A stretch of DNA of 40,574 nucleotides from Anaeromicrobium sp. (GCF_025210435.1 NZ_JAOART010000020.1:1-40574), one strand, 5' to 3'. Counted from the first letter of the stretch, positions 9,718 to 18,100 are shown. The notes: a model not told the origin generated them from the sequence alone. Translations and numbers: made by a program.

Positions 9718-11066
9718 TGGATTATAGAAAAATAATAAAAACTCTATTTGATCAAGGGAAAATTAAAGGGTTTGAAGATATGGAAGTTTTCATTCAAAAG
9801 GATAAAAGTCTTAATTTAAAAGTTTTCAAAAAAGAGATAGATAACTTTAGCAGATCTGATGAAGGAGGATTATCCTTTAGAGGAATCTATAATGGTAAGA
9901 TGGGCTATTCATATACGGAAAAGATAGATGTGGATTCAGTAGAGCTACTTATTTATGAAGCTATAGAAAATAGTAAAGTAATAGATAGTCATGATGAAGA
10001 GTATATATTTGAAGGCTCAAAGGAATACAAAAAGATAAATAACTTCAACGAAGATTTAGCAAAAATAGAGATAGAAGATAAAATTGATTTTTTAAAGAAC
10101 TTAGAAAAACATGCTTTAGCATTAGACCCTAGAGTGGACGCTGTGAATTATTGTTCATATGGGGAAGAAGAAAGCTATACCCTTTTAGTGAATACGAAGG
10201 GACTTGATTTAGAAAATAAAAGCAATATTGCATATTCCTATCTTTCTGTTGTTGTAAAAGAAAATGATGACATAAAAACAGCCTATAAATATATATTATC
10301 TAATGATTTTTCAAAATTTGATCATAAGAAATTATCTGAGGAAGCTGTAGAAGAAGCTTTATCCCTTCTTGGAGCAAAAAGTATAAAATCTAATGATTAT
10401 CCCGTTGTAATTAGAAATAATACTTTTGCAAATATACTTAAAGCATTTAGTCCTATATTTAATGGAGAAAATGTAGAAAAAGGCCTATCTCTTTTAAAGA
10501 ATAAAATAAATAAAGAAATAGCAGATCAAAAGATTACTATTGTAGATGATCCTTTTTATAAGGAAGGGATAGCCTCATCTTTTGATGGAGAAGGAGTGGC
10601 TACGAAATATAAAAAAGTTGTAGATAATGGCATTTTAAAAACATATCTTCATAATTTAAAAAGTGCGAAGAATGCTAAAGTTGCGTCAACAGGAAATGCT
10701 TATAAAGGGTCCTATAAAGGGACTGTATCTATAGCTCCTAGCAATATGTATGTTGAAAAAGGGGATAAAAGCTTAGAGGAAATATTAAAAACTATAGATG
10801 AAGGGTTAATGATTATAGATGTTCAAGGTCTACATTCTGGATTAAATACAGTATCTGGCGATTTTTCACTATCGGTGACAGCTTACTTTATAAAGGATGG
10901 TAAAATAAAAAAACCTGTAAATGGAATTACTATGTCAGGAAATTTTTTCGAGCTATTAAAGAATATTGAAGAGATTGGAAATGACTTATTCTTTACTATG
11001 CCATCAGCAGGAGCTATAGGGTCTCCTTCTATTAAAGTTAAAAAACTTTCTATTGCAGGAGAATAG
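9717..11066 (+). CDS. tldE: TldE/PmbA subunit (non-metal partner of TldD)
   Basis: This 449-aa member of the PmbA/TldE family has the same overall fold as TldD but lacks its HExxxH motif, as expected for the partner subunit. Family sequence is seen in GLHSGLNTVSGDFSLSVTAYF and GNDLFFTMPSAGAIGSPSIKV at the C-terminus. It sits directly after tldD with a one-base overlap, so both are made in equal amounts. A tetraloop terminator follows 53 bases after the stop. Confidence 0.92.
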   Translation: MDYRKIIKTLFDQGKIKGFEDMEVFIQKDKSLNLKVFKKEIDNFSRSDEGGLSFRGIYNGKMGYSYTEKIDVDSVELLIYEAIENSKVIDSHDEEYIFEGSKEYKKINNFNEDLAKIEIEDKIDFLKNLEKHALALDPRVDAVNYCSYGEEESYTLLVNTKGLDLENKSNIAYSYLSVVVKENDDIKTAYKYILSNDFSKFDHKKLSEEAVEEALSLLGAKSIKSNDYPVVIRNNTFANILKAFSPIFNGENVEKGLSLLKNKINKEIADQKITIVDDPFYKEGIASSFDGEGVATKYKKVVDNGILKTYLHNLKSAKNAKVASTGNAYKGSYKGTVSIAPSNMYVEKGDKSLEEILKTIDEGLMIIDVQGLHSGLNTVSGDFSLSVTAYFIKDGKIKKPVNGITMSGNFFELLKNIEEIGNDLFFTMPSAGAIGSPSIKVKKLSIAGE

Positions 11067-11118
11067 AAGTTTTTGAAAAGACATTTATTGTTCTTATATT
11101 GCGCTAGACTGATGTATT

Positions 11119-11143
11119 AACGCCTTCGGGCGTTTTCTTTTTT
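11119..11143 (+). terminator. tetraloop terminator after tldE
   Basis: AACGCC, a TTCG loop and GGCGTT are followed by TTCTTTTTT. This is a compact, strong intrinsic terminator. The preceding bases (CTTATATTGCG at 11095) match the lead-in sequence of the dispersed repeats. Confidence 0.93.
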
Positions 11144-11283
11144 GTTTATCTTTATTTTTACATAATAAAGGGTAGTATTTATAGGACAACTAGAAATACA
11201 TTAAAAATAGTTGATACGTTAATTTTATTGTAATTAAATGCATTAAAAGAAACATATTAGTAATAGAAGAGAGGATTTTTTGT

Positions 11284-11302
11284 ATTGATCAGAAAATATA
11301 AT
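11284..11302 (+). repeat. short remnant of the dispersed repeat
   Basis: The stretch TTGATCAGAAAATATAATAA matches the sequence that occurs inside full repeats (39560-39572 and 39746-39760). It lies in the 200-base gap before the methyltransferase and is the most upstream trace of the family. It is short enough that chance similarity cannot be excluded. Confidence 0.4.
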
Positions 11303-11346
11303 AAGTAAAGGAAATAACATTTAGATAAAATAAGGGGGTATTGTGA

Positions 11347-12024
11347 ATGATAGAGAGCAATTATTATGCACAAAAACTAAATTCACAGAAGCTGTTTCAA
11401 GTGTATGAAACTAAAATTCCTAGAGTACAACAGTATTTAGATTCAGAAATCTCTTTTGTTAGAGAGCATCTGACAGGAAACGAGAGAGTTTTGGAATTAG
11501 GTGCAGGTTATGGACGCATCGTAAAGGAATTATCAGGTAATTGTAAATCAATTGTTGGAATTGATATTTCCGATGAAAGTGTTTCGTTGGGAAAAGAATA
11601 TCTAAAGGATAGTCCTAATGCAGAAATTATGACCATGGATGCACATAATCTTACATTTCAAGAAAAGTTTGATGTAATACTTTGTCTACAAAACGGTTTG
11701 TCTTCAATGAAAGTTACATCGTCGGATGTAATTGAAAAGATTTTGGGAATGGTTGTGAGCGGTGGAAAAGTTTATTTTAGTACTTACAGTGAAAAATTTT
11801 GGGCGTATCGACTAATGTGGTTCAAAGAGCAGGCTCAGAAGGGGTTACTAGGTGAGATTGATTTAGACAAAACAAAGGATGGTGTTATAATTTGTAAAGA
11901 TGGTTTTAAAGCAATTACGCATACAGTAAAAGATTTAGAAATGATTGGATGTTTATCTGGACATGATTACCAAATTCAAGAGACAGATGAGTCAAGTGTT
12001 TTTCTAATTATTCACAAAAAGTAG
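11347..12024 (+). CDS. class I SAM-dependent methyltransferase
   Basis: The 225-aa cytoplasmic protein has a Rossmann methyltransferase core. Motif I, which binds SAM, is VLELGAGYGRIVKEL; the acidic residue after beta-2 is in IVGIDISDES; motif II/III is AEIMTMDAHNL; motif IV is KFDVILCLQNG. The family is a Methyltransf_25/11 type whose substrate cannot be predicted. GGGGG precedes the ATG. It is a single-gene unit closed by a terminator at 12034-12075. Confidence 0.88.
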   Translation: MIESNYYAQKLNSQKLFQVYETKIPRVQQYLDSEISFVREHLTGNERVLELGAGYGRIVKELSGNCKSIVGIDISDESVSLGKEYLKDSPNAEIMTMDAHNLTFQEKFDVILCLQNGLSSMKVTSSDVIEKILGMVVSGGKVYFSTYSEKFWAYRLMWFKEQAQKGLLGEIDLDKTKDGVIICKDGFKAITHTVKDLEMIGCLSGHDYQIQETDESSVFLIIHKK

Positions 12025-12033
12025 ATTGTTTAT

Positions 12034-12075
12034 AAACTTCCCAGTTATAGCATAGTGAAACTGGGAAGTTTTCAT
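12034..12075. terminator. bidirectional terminator between convergent genes
   Basis: AAACTTCCCAG and CTGGGAAGTTT pair around a 16-base loop and have A/T tails on both sides. It lies between the methyltransferase (+) and the YciI gene (-), so it can end both transcripts. Confidence 0.85.
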
Positions 12076-12080
12076 TGTAA

Positions 12081-12365
12081 TTATATAAAAGATTTGAAAT
12101 CAGGTGCATATTTGGTAGGAAGGAATTCCATAATTTCATAGCTAGCGATTTTTTCTCTGTAAAAGGGGTCTTCTTGTAGAATCGTATTAACTTCATTAAG
12201 ATCTTGAGCATTACAAAGAATGATTCCACCTGTACGTGGATTTTTTCTTCCAGAACAAATAAAGTTTCCAGTGTTATAGTATTTGTCTAGGAATGCTATA
12301 TGATTAGACAAATATTTTTCTACTTCCATAATAGGTTTAATATAGGTAAGATTTAGTATAAACAT
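12081..12365 (-). CDS. YciI-family small protein
   Basis: The 94-aa protein belongs to the YciI dimeric alpha/beta family, with the conserved His in SNHIAFLDKYYNTGNF and the following SGRKNPRTGGIILC. The family includes small ring-cleavage, dehydrochlorination and stress-related enzymes. The role here is unknown. An AAGGAGA ribosome site precedes the ATG. It is transcribed divergently from a TetR gene across a 100-base gap with a well-formed operator, so it is very probably the repressor's target. A second YciI-family gene occurs at 35592. Confidence 0.8.
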   Translation of the reverse strand: MFILNLTYIKPIMEVEKYLSNHIAFLDKYYNTGNFICSGRKNPRTGGIILCNAQDLNEVNTILQEDPFYREKIASYEIMEFLPTKYAPDFKSFI

Positions 12366-12395
12366 ATTGATTTTCTCCTTTAAATAGTTTATTAT

Positions 12396-12430
12396 AATAA
12401 TGACTGTAGTCGGTGACTATGGTCATTATT
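12396..12430. promoter_or_regulatory. TetR-type operator between yciI-like gene and tetR
   Basis: A 35-bp interrupted palindrome has outer arms AATAATGAC and GTCATTATT and inner arms TAGTC and GACTA around a central GGT. It lies between the two divergent genes and overlaps the space where both promoters must be. Autoregulation plus control of the YciI gene is the simplest reading. Confidence 0.75.
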
Positions 12431-12465
12431 ATACACTTGTAATGAAAAGGAGTCAAGGAATAAAT

Positions 12466-13059
12466 ATGATGAGAAAAGAAAAAGCTGCTCTTACGAAAAA
12501 TAAGGTATTTGAAACTGCTATTGAACTAATTAAAGAAAAAGGATATGACAATGTGACTGTAAGTGAGATCTGTAAGAAAGCGGGGGTTGCAAAGGGGACT
12601 TTTTATGTTCATTATAAATCTAAAGAAGATATTATCAAAGAAAGTTACTATTCTGATATGGGTCAGTTTGTTTTAAAACAATATAAAAATTTAATTTCAC
12701 AAGATGAAAATATGAGTGTTAAGGATAAAATAGAAAAATTTCTTATAGCAGAACTTATGTTTACTAATCATGCAGGATATGAAATGACATGTCGGGCTTA
12801 TGTGAGTAATTTAGCAGAATGTATATCTCAAGATAGCAAACATTTTGAGAGACGAGGATTTACTAAAGAGTTAAAAGTGTTAATTTTAGAAGGGATTAAT
12901 CAAAAGGCATTTGATACAGAGCAAGAAGGAGAAGAAATATTTTTATATCTAGAAAGTCTTGTAAGAGGGCTTATGGCTTCATGGTGTTTTTCAAATGCAG
13001 AATTTGATATTGTGAAAAAAGGAGAAACATATATTAGAGAAATTTTAAAAAAATTATGA
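12466..13059 (+). CDS. TetR/AcrR-family transcriptional repressor
   Basis: The N-terminal helix-turn-helix is typical: AIELIKEKGYDNVTVSEICKKAGVAKGTFYVHYKSKEDI. The C-terminal ligand-binding domain has no recognisable ligand signature. The open frame extends upstream to 12400, but that part reads through the operator palindrome. ATG 12466 (or 12469) follows AAGGAG and AAGGA and gives about 198 aa, normal for the family. It probably represses itself and the divergent YciI gene. Confidence 0.88.
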   Translation: MMRKEKAALTKNKVFETAIELIKEKGYDNVTVSEICKKAGVAKGTFYVHYKSKEDIIKESYYSDMGQFVLKQYKNLISQDENMSVKDKIEKFLIAELMFTNHAGYEMTCRAYVSNLAECISQDSKHFERRGFTKELKVLILEGINQKAFDTEQEGEEIFLYLESLVRGLMASWCFSNAEFDIVKKGETYIREILKKL

Positions 13060-13171
13060 GTATAATAGGCATTGACTGATTTTTTATATTATAGTAAAAA
13101 ATAGCATGTAGTTCTCCTATCAACTAGATAAAATAGAAATGAATCTAATCAAGGAAAGAGGAAGAAGCGTA

Positions 13172-13693
13172 ATGAAAAAAATATTTATAAGTAGCATAGG
13201 TGTTGCATTTTTTTTAGCTGTATATTTTTTTTGTTCCCACTATATATCGTCAATAGGTATTTCTGACGAACAAGAATTAATCAATTTTATTTCTAAGAAA
13301 GAGAAGGTTGAGCAAGTGAACATTTTGGCAACTAAAATACAAGATGAATTTTTAGCCGTCTATTATAATAACGGAACGAAGAATCATCTCATTGTTTTAA
13401 AAAAAGATAGTATTTTTTCTAATAGATACGAGTACTTTGGGGGTGCCTCTAGTTCTTTTCAATTTGATACCTTTAATTTTGGACAATCATCTTCATGGGG
13501 ATTGATCATTGTATATGGTAATAATATAGATTTAAAAGCTAATTCTTACAAGTTTTATAGTAGTGGAAATACCTATACAAAGCAAAAACTTGAAAATTAT
13601 GTATTAGATATATACAAGATAGAAAATACTTCAGATATTACGAGTGATGGATGTGTATATGATAAAAATGGAAATAAAATATATGAGTTCTAA
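13172..13693 (+). CDS. membrane-anchored protein of unknown function
   Basis: This 173-aa protein starts with MKKIFISSIGVAFFLAVYFF, a signal-anchor helix, followed by an extracytoplasmic domain of about 145 residues rich in Tyr, Asn and Ser. No family is recognised. ATG 13172 is preferred over ATG 13139 because AGAGGAAGAAG lies just before it and the hydrophobic helix then starts at residue 3. It stands alone between TetR and the deformylase. Confidence 0.65.
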   Translation: MKKIFISSIGVAFFLAVYFFCSHYISSIGISDEQELINFISKKEKVEQVNILATKIQDEFLAVYYNNGTKNHLIVLKKDSIFSNRYEYFGGASSSFQFDTFNFGQSSSWGLIIVYGNNIDLKANSYKFYSSGNTYTKQKLENYVLDIYKIENTSDITSDGCVYDKNGNKIYEF

Positions 13694-13722
13694 TTGTTAC
13701 TTTATAAAAATAAAAAATATAT

Positions 13723-13760
13723 TTGATAAATGCTAAAAATTGGTATAATATTATAAAAAA
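13723..13760 (+). repeat. dispersed repeat copy 1: promoter block only
   Basis: This matches the promoter block of the repeat family: TTGATA (13723-13728), 17 bases, TAATAT (13746-13751), then TATAAAAAAG. It is the only promoter-like sequence upstream of the deformylase gene (131 bases to its ATG). The hairpin and yunB-like parts are absent. Confidence 0.75.
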
Positions 13761-13881
13761 GGCAGAAAGATAGAATATCCATGGGGACAAAAGGTAATTA
13801 GATTTTATAACCCTGATTTGTACATCATAAAAGTTGGGGAAATGATAAAAAGAATAATATTTGAAAAGGGAGGTTTATCAA

Positions 13882-14331
13882 ATGGCATTAAGAAATATTC
13901 GAATTTTAGGCGATGATATATTAAGGAAAAAATGTAGGCAGGTAGAAAAGATAGATGAGAGAACTTTAACTTTGCTGAAAGATATGGAAGATACATTGTA
14001 TAGTACAGAAAATGGAGCTGCGTTAGCAGCACCACAGGTGGGGGTTTTAAAAAGAGTTGTTGTGATAGATATGGGTGATGGAATCATATATCTAATTAAC
14101 CCGGAAATAATTGAAGTTGAAGGAACACAACAGGTTGTAGAAGGATGCTTGAGCATTCCGAATAAATGGGGCAAACTAATAAGACCTAAAAGGGTAAAAG
14201 TAAAAGCATTGAATGAAAAAGGAAAAGAATTTATAGTGAATGGAAAAGGAGATTTAGCAAAATGTTTATGTCACGAAATTGATCATCTAGATGGAGTACT
14301 CTTTATAGATAAAGTAACAGAGTTCATATAA
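13882..14331 (+). CDS. def: peptide deformylase
   Basis: The enzyme removes the formyl group from the N-terminus of new proteins. All three motifs are visible: [10 protein letters not shown] (45-54), EGCLS (87-91, metal-ligand Cys89) and HEIDH (131-135, two metal His and the catalytic Glu). Length 149 aa is typical of type I/III enzymes. Motif 1 has Ala where Val or Ile is common (GxGLAAPQ). It is not in the usual def-fmt operon but stands alone behind a repeat-borne promoter, so it is probably an extra copy. A protective role against deformylase inhibitors is possible but inferred. ATG 13882 follows AAGGGAGG. Confidence 0.93.
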   Translation: MALRNIRILGDDILRKKCRQVEKIDERTLTLLKDMEDTLYSTENGAALAAPQVGVLKRVVVIDMGDGIIYLINPEIIEVEGTQQVVEGCLSIPNKWGKLIRPKRVKVKALNEKGKEFIVNGKGDLAKCLCHEIDHLDGVLFIDKVTEFI

Positions 14332-14378
14332 GAATAATATGAAACATAGTGAAGTAAATGCATATACTCCTAATTACG

Positions 14379-14425
14379 AAAATAGTAGCTTTTCAAATAT
14401 AACTGGGGCTACTATTTTGATATTT
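14379..14425 (+). terminator. hairpin terminator after def
   Basis: AAAATAGTAGC (14379-14389) pairs perfectly with GCTACTATTTT (14408-14418), followed by GATATTTTAT. It lies 48 bases after the stop codon. Confidence 0.75.
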
Positions 14426-14510
14426 TATCTATGAGAAAATACATTGTACAATATAGGGAATATGAAGGATTGTCTTGTTTGTATTGGGAACATATTATAA
14501 AAAAATACTT

Positions 14511-14573
14511 ATGGTATTGTCAGCAGGATATTTTATTGCTTGCATTATTAGACATTGTAACAAAAGAAAATGA
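14511..14573 (+). pseudogene. 3' remnant of a paralogue of the small membrane protein at 28092
   Basis: This 20-codon stretch reads MVLSAGYFIACIIRHCNKRK and stop. The intact gene at 28092-28265 ends MVLSAGSLIVFIVKSYNKRK. Similarity is also clear at the DNA level (ATGGTATTGTCAGCAGGAT and AACAAAAGAAAATGA are shared). The 5' part is missing or unrecognisable. It is a decayed duplicate 13.6 kb from its relative. Confidence 0.65.
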
Positions 14574-14659
14574 ATCTAATTTGTAGTAATGATAATATAC
14601 ATTCATAAAACAATGTATATCAGGGGGAATTATATAATCTATGAGTGGGAGGGAATATA

Positions 14660-15355
14660 GTGAGTATTACATCAGAATGGAATTTAAAACAAAAACGATT
14701 AAAAGAAACAATAAGGAAATTCGAAAAGTTTGATGAAGCCAAGAAATTATTTCTTTCTATGCATGGATCAGTACATTTTGCAAAAGTAAGCAATTTAAAT
14801 GAACTGACTATTATCGATAGGCTTATGACTGGATTACAGAAAAGAGATTATGCTATTATGCCAACAGATAAAGATGTTACTATTGCTTGGAATATTTGGC
14901 ATATTACGAGAATTGAAGATTTAACGATTAATATTTTAGTAGATCAATCGGAGCAAGTGTTAAATAGTGATTGGCTTAAAAGGTTAAATATTGATATAAC
15001 TGATACTGGTAATGCAATGACAGATGATGAAATAATGAATTTCAGCAAAAGCATTAATATAGAGGAATTACTAAGATATAGAGTTGCTGTTGGGATACAA
15101 ACACAAAAGATTTTGTCGTGTTTAAAATTTGAAGATACTAAACATAAAATTGAAAAGAAAGATACAGAGAAGATATTAAATGAGGGTGGTGTATTGAGTC
15201 ATCCAGATTCTATTTGGTTATTAGATTATTGGGGAAAAAAAGATATAGCAGGTATTATTTTAATGCCAATTACAAGACATCAAATAATGCATTTAAATGA
15301 TTGCTTTAAGTTAAAACAGTCAATCGATAGGAAAAAAACATTTTATAGAATTTAA
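14660..15355 (+). CDS. DinB/YfiT-like putative metal-binding protein
   Basis: The 231-aa predicted protein resembles the DinB_2/YfiT four-helix family, whose members bind metal through three well-spaced His. Candidate ligands are His in NIWHITRIEDL and His in MPITRHQIMHLNDC, plus His in MHGSVHFAK. Function is unknown; relatives include bacillithiol or mycothiol-dependent transferases and DNA-damage-induced proteins. GTG 14660 is chosen because GGGAGGG ends 7 bases before it; a GTG at 14645 would lack a ribosome site. Confidence 0.65.
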   Translation: MSITSEWNLKQKRLKETIRKFEKFDEAKKLFLSMHGSVHFAKVSNLNELTIIDRLMTGLQKRDYAIMPTDKDVTIAWNIWHITRIEDLTINILVDQSEQVLNSDWLKRLNIDITDTGNAMTDDEIMNFSKSINIEELLRYRVAVGIQTQKILSCLKFEDTKHKIEKKDTEKILNEGGVLSHPDSIWLLDYWGKKDIAGIILMPITRHQIMHLNDCFKLKQSIDRKKTFYRI

Positions 15356-15621
15356 ATATAATTTTCGGCTTGATCAAATACGCAATTTTTTTATTTTTTA
15401 GATGTTGAGAATGTTTATTAGAGAAAGGATGAAGATGAAAGATGTTAAATCAGAACGGATTGTTGATGATATAAGGTTTTACCCATGAAACTAAAGATTG
15501 AGGAAATAGGATAAACATAATTTATAGTAAAGGGTAGATCACATTGTTTTTATAGTACGTATTGAATGAAACTAAAATAGTTTATGGTAAATCAAGATGA
15601 GTTGATTGAATTTTTGTGGCA
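15356..15621. other. intergenic region with a possible truncated gene start
   Basis: About 270 bases precede the tetR promoter. The only coding-like trace is 15429-15488, ATG to TGA after AGAAAGG, reading MKMKDVKSERIVDDIRFYP. It looks like the first 19 codons of a lost gene. Nothing else can be supported. Confidence 0.35.
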
Positions 15622-15650
15622 TTGACAAAATATACTGACTGGTTTATTAT
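15622..15650 (+). promoter_or_regulatory. promoter and operator of the LmrA/YxaF-like tetR gene
   Basis: TTGACA (15622-15627) and TATTAT (15645-15650) are 17 bases apart. The operator-like ACTGACTGGT (15634-15643) lies inside the spacer. On the other strand it reads AAACCAGTCAGTATATTT, close to the box I recall for the Bacillus LmrA/YxaF repressors. A related box occurs before the nitroreductase gene. Confidence 0.7.
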
Positions 15651-15682
15651 ATAGTAAATAGCTTTTATGGAGGAAATATATA

Positions 15683-16243
15683 ATGAAATCAACTAAAGGT
15701 GAACAAGCAAAACAGCATTTAATAGAAATAGCTGCTAAACTTTTCTTAAGAAAGGGATATGCAAATACAGGAATAAATGATATATTGCAGGAAGCTGATA
15801 TGTCAAGAGGGTCTTTTTATTTTTATTTTTCTAGTAAAAAAGAACTTGGAATTGAAGTAGCAAACTATTACGGAAAGACAATACTTCTTAATTGGTTAGA
15901 ACCTCTATCAAATAATCCTTGGAATATATTTATAAACAAGATGGTAGCTGATATAAAAAGTTCAGTATCCGAAGGTAATTACTTTGGATGCCCAATAGCT
16001 GTATTAGGTTTAGATATGACATTCATTGAGAATAATTCTTCAAATGCATATGCAAATGGAATTACAAAACTAATTAATATTTTTTCACACTCTTTACAAG
16101 TATCTGGATTAACAAAAGAGGAAGCCAATACAATTGCAAGAAAAGCCTTTGCTCTTTATGAAGGATACATACTTTGTTATAGAATAAGCAAAGATGAAAG
16201 TGTCTTTGATTACATTCTTGAAGATTTATTGTCATTAGTATAA
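15683..16243 (+). CDS. TetR-family repressor, LmrA/YxaF-like
   Basis: The 186-aa repressor has the N-terminal HTH at residues ~10-55 (AKLFLRKGYANTGINDILQEADMSRGSFYFYFSSKKEL). The ligand domain contains NYFGCPIAVLGLDM, a segment typical of the LmrA/YxaF/QacR-like branch. GGAGGAAATATA precedes the ATG. Operator-like boxes lie in its own promoter and directly upstream of the nitroreductase 120 bases downstream. It therefore probably represses both in response to an aromatic or drug-like ligand (inference). Confidence 0.88.
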   Translation: MKSTKGEQAKQHLIEIAAKLFLRKGYANTGINDILQEADMSRGSFYFYFSSKKELGIEVANYYGKTILLNWLEPLSNNPWNIFINKMVADIKSSVSEGNYFGCPIAVLGLDMTFIENNSSNAYANGITKLINIFSHSLQVSGLTKEEANTIARKAFALYEGYILCYRISKDESVFDYILEDLLSLV

Positions 16244-16326
16244 TTAATAAATTTTTAGCTGATTTTATTTGAAATATAGTTGTATTAACTATATATTTCT
16301 AGGAAGTTATTTTTTATGTTCGATAA

Positions 16327-16343
16327 ACTGACCAGTCTATTAT
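16327..16343 (+). promoter_or_regulatory. second operator box and -10 region before the nitroreductase
   Basis: ACTGACCAGT is a near-perfect 10-bp palindrome that matches the box in the upstream tetR promoter (ACTGACTGGT). TATTAT follows directly (16338-16343), as it does at the tetR promoter. The matching arrangement suggests control by the same repressor. Confidence 0.65.
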
Positions 16344-16363
16344 GGTAAAATAAGGAGGAAAGA

Positions 16364-16969
16364 ATGATGAATTTAAAAGAATGTATAATAACGAGGAGGA
16401 GTATACGAAAGTATAAAAAAGACGACATATCCGATGAACTAATACATGATTTGCTTGATTGTGCTAGATTTGCTCCTTCTCCGTGTAATGCTCAACCTTG
16501 GCGTTTTAAAATAATTAAAGATTGTGAAACAAAACAATTATTATCTCAAGCATCATTTAACCAAAAACATATTGCAGAGGCTCCAGTAGTAATTGTATGC
16601 TGTGGGAATATAAATGATTATATTATAGGATCTTTATCTGGCAATGAGGAACTTTATAACTTAGATATGATTGATAATAACTTTTATAAAATGCTCAAGT
16701 ATAGAACCGATGGTCTTAAAAATGTGCAAGTAGAAAAATTAGTTTCAGAAGTTTCCTTTAATGTGGCCATAGCAGTTGAACATATTGTATTGAGAGCAGT
16801 TGAACTTAGTCTTGGCAGTTGTTGGGTAAAGGCAGTGGATGAGAGAAAAATTAGAGAAATATTTAATTGGAATGATAATATAAAATTTGTAAATCTACTA
16901 ACTTTAGGTTATCCAGATGAGGAACCAAAGTCGATAAAAAAGCTATCTATTCAAGACATAATATTATAG
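16364..16969 (+). CDS. nitroreductase-family FMN oxidoreductase
   Basis: The 201-aa flavoprotein has the nitroreductase signature: TRRSIRKYKKDDIS at the N-terminus for FMN phosphate binding, FAPSPCNAQPWRF, and LSLGSCWV in the C-terminal half. Such enzymes reduce nitroaromatics, quinones or enones with NAD(P)H. AAGGAGG precedes tandem ATG codons (16364 and 16367). It lies behind an operator shared with the adjacent TetR, consistent with an inducible detoxification enzyme. Confidence 0.9.
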   Translation: MMNLKECIITRRSIRKYKKDDISDELIHDLLDCARFAPSPCNAQPWRFKIIKDCETKQLLSQASFNQKHIAEAPVVIVCCGNINDYIIGSLSGNEELYNLDMIDNNFYKMLKYRTDGLKNVQVEKLVSEVSFNVAIAVEHIVLRAVELSLGSCWVKAVDERKIREIFNWNDNIKFVNLLTLGYPDEEPKSIKKLSIQDIIL

Positions 16970-17051
16970 ACTATAAATAATAATTATACATTTCAAGTTT
17001 AGTACATTATTTAAATAGTTGTAACGAATTTGTAGTATAGGATTCAGAATC

Positions 17052-17196
17052 TCCTTATATTGCGTATTGAATACAAATTAAATTGAAATTGCAACTAAAT
17101 CACCCTCTTCTTAATTTATATAAGGAAAAGGTGATTTTTTGCGTTATAGGATATACCGCTGTAGAAAAACGAAGGGTAGCTTTGATATAATGGTGT
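17052..17196 (+). repeat. dispersed repeat copy 2: lead-in, terminator hairpin, yunB-like start
   Basis: It contains the lead-in CTTATATTGCGTATTGAATAC and the hairpin arms AAATCACC (17098-17105) and GGTGATTT followed by T residues. The yunB-like coding start TTGCGTTATAGG (17139 onward) then translates MRYRIYRCRKTKGSF before the match stops. The hairpin ends the nitroreductase transcript. A TTGATATAATGG sequence at the break may act as a promoter remnant for the next gene. Confidence 0.75.
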
Positions 17197-17293
17197 AGAG
17201 GTGTTATATTTAATATGAAAAAATAAAATTCATATCATACAATTGTAAAATATTGCGAATTTTATTCGTGTTAAGCGAAGGAGGAAATAAAAG

Positions 17294-18100
17294 GTGAAAT
17301 TAAAAGTTTTAGTAGATAATAATACATACATTGACCAATATTATTGTGGAGAACCGGCTGTTTCGTATTATATTGAAGATGAGGAAACTAGCTTACTATT
17401 AGATGTAGGATATTCTGATTTATTTCTAAGAAACGCAACTGCATTAGGTGTAGATTTAGAAAATATAAGTACTATTGTTATTTCACATGGTCACGACGAC
17501 CATACAAGAGGGTTAAAATATTACTTTGAACAAAAACATGAAAATAGTATTTCTATCATTGCTCATCCAGATGCATTTAAAGAAAAAATAATAGATAATT
17601 TAAAAATTTGTTCTCCTATTTTAGAAGAAGAACTAAAAGGAAAATGTAATTTGATTCTTTCGAAAGAACCTATTAAAGTTAGTAAACATATAACTTTTTT
17701 AGGGGAAATACCTCAGATAAACGACTTCGAAAATAGAAAGCCTATTGGTAAACAAATTGTCGGTGAAGCTGCAGTTGATGATTATGTAATAGATGATACA
17801 GCCCTTGTATATAAAAGTGAAAATGGCATTTATATTATTACAGGATGTTCTCATAGTGGTATATGCAATATAATAGAATATGCAAAAAAAGTATGTAAAG
17901 ATGATAGAGTATTGGGAGTTATAGGAGGATTTCATTTATTTGAGGTGACTGAACAGGTTAATAAAACTATCGATTATCTAAAACAGAATAATTTAAAGGA
18001 ATTATATCCCTGCCACTGCACTTCATTTGCTGTTAGAGCAGAAATACATAAAACTTTGCCTGTAAAAGAAGTTGGAGTAGGTTTAGAAATAAACTGGTAA
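17294..18100 (+). CDS. metallo-beta-lactamase-fold hydrolase (pterin-related MBL group)
   Basis: The 268-aa protein carries the metal motif HxHxDH as SHGHDDHTRG, then TGCSHSGICNII, VIGGFHLF and PCHCTSFAVRAEI in the usual order. This layout is typical of the group named after the RFA-P/dihydropterin-forming enzyme of methanogens, common in anaerobes but mostly without known substrate. It is not a true beta-lactamase by these motifs. A GTG start at 17294 follows GAAGGAGG by about 11 bases. Confidence 0.85.
   Translation: MKLKVLVDNNTYIDQYYCGEPAVSYYIEDEETSLLLDVGYSDLFLRNATALGVDLENISTIVISHGHDDHTRGLKYYFEQKHENSISIIAHPDAFKEKIIDNLKICSPILEEELKGKCNLILSKEPIKVSKHITFLGEIPQINDFENRKPIGKQIVGEAAVDDYVIDDTALVYKSENGIYIITGCSHSGICNIIEYAKKVCKDDRVLGVIGGFHLFEVTEQVNKTIDYLKQNNLKELYPCHCTSFAVRAEIHKTLPVKEVGVGLEINW

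Noticed and set aside
17097-17146. Repeat hairpins as integron attC sites
   Set aside because: AAC and GTT flank some hairpins, but the adjoining bases do not fit RYYYAAC/GTTRRRY, the GTT belongs to the conserved yunB-like start (TTGCGTTATAGG), and no integrase gene is in the window. Kept only as a question within a finding.
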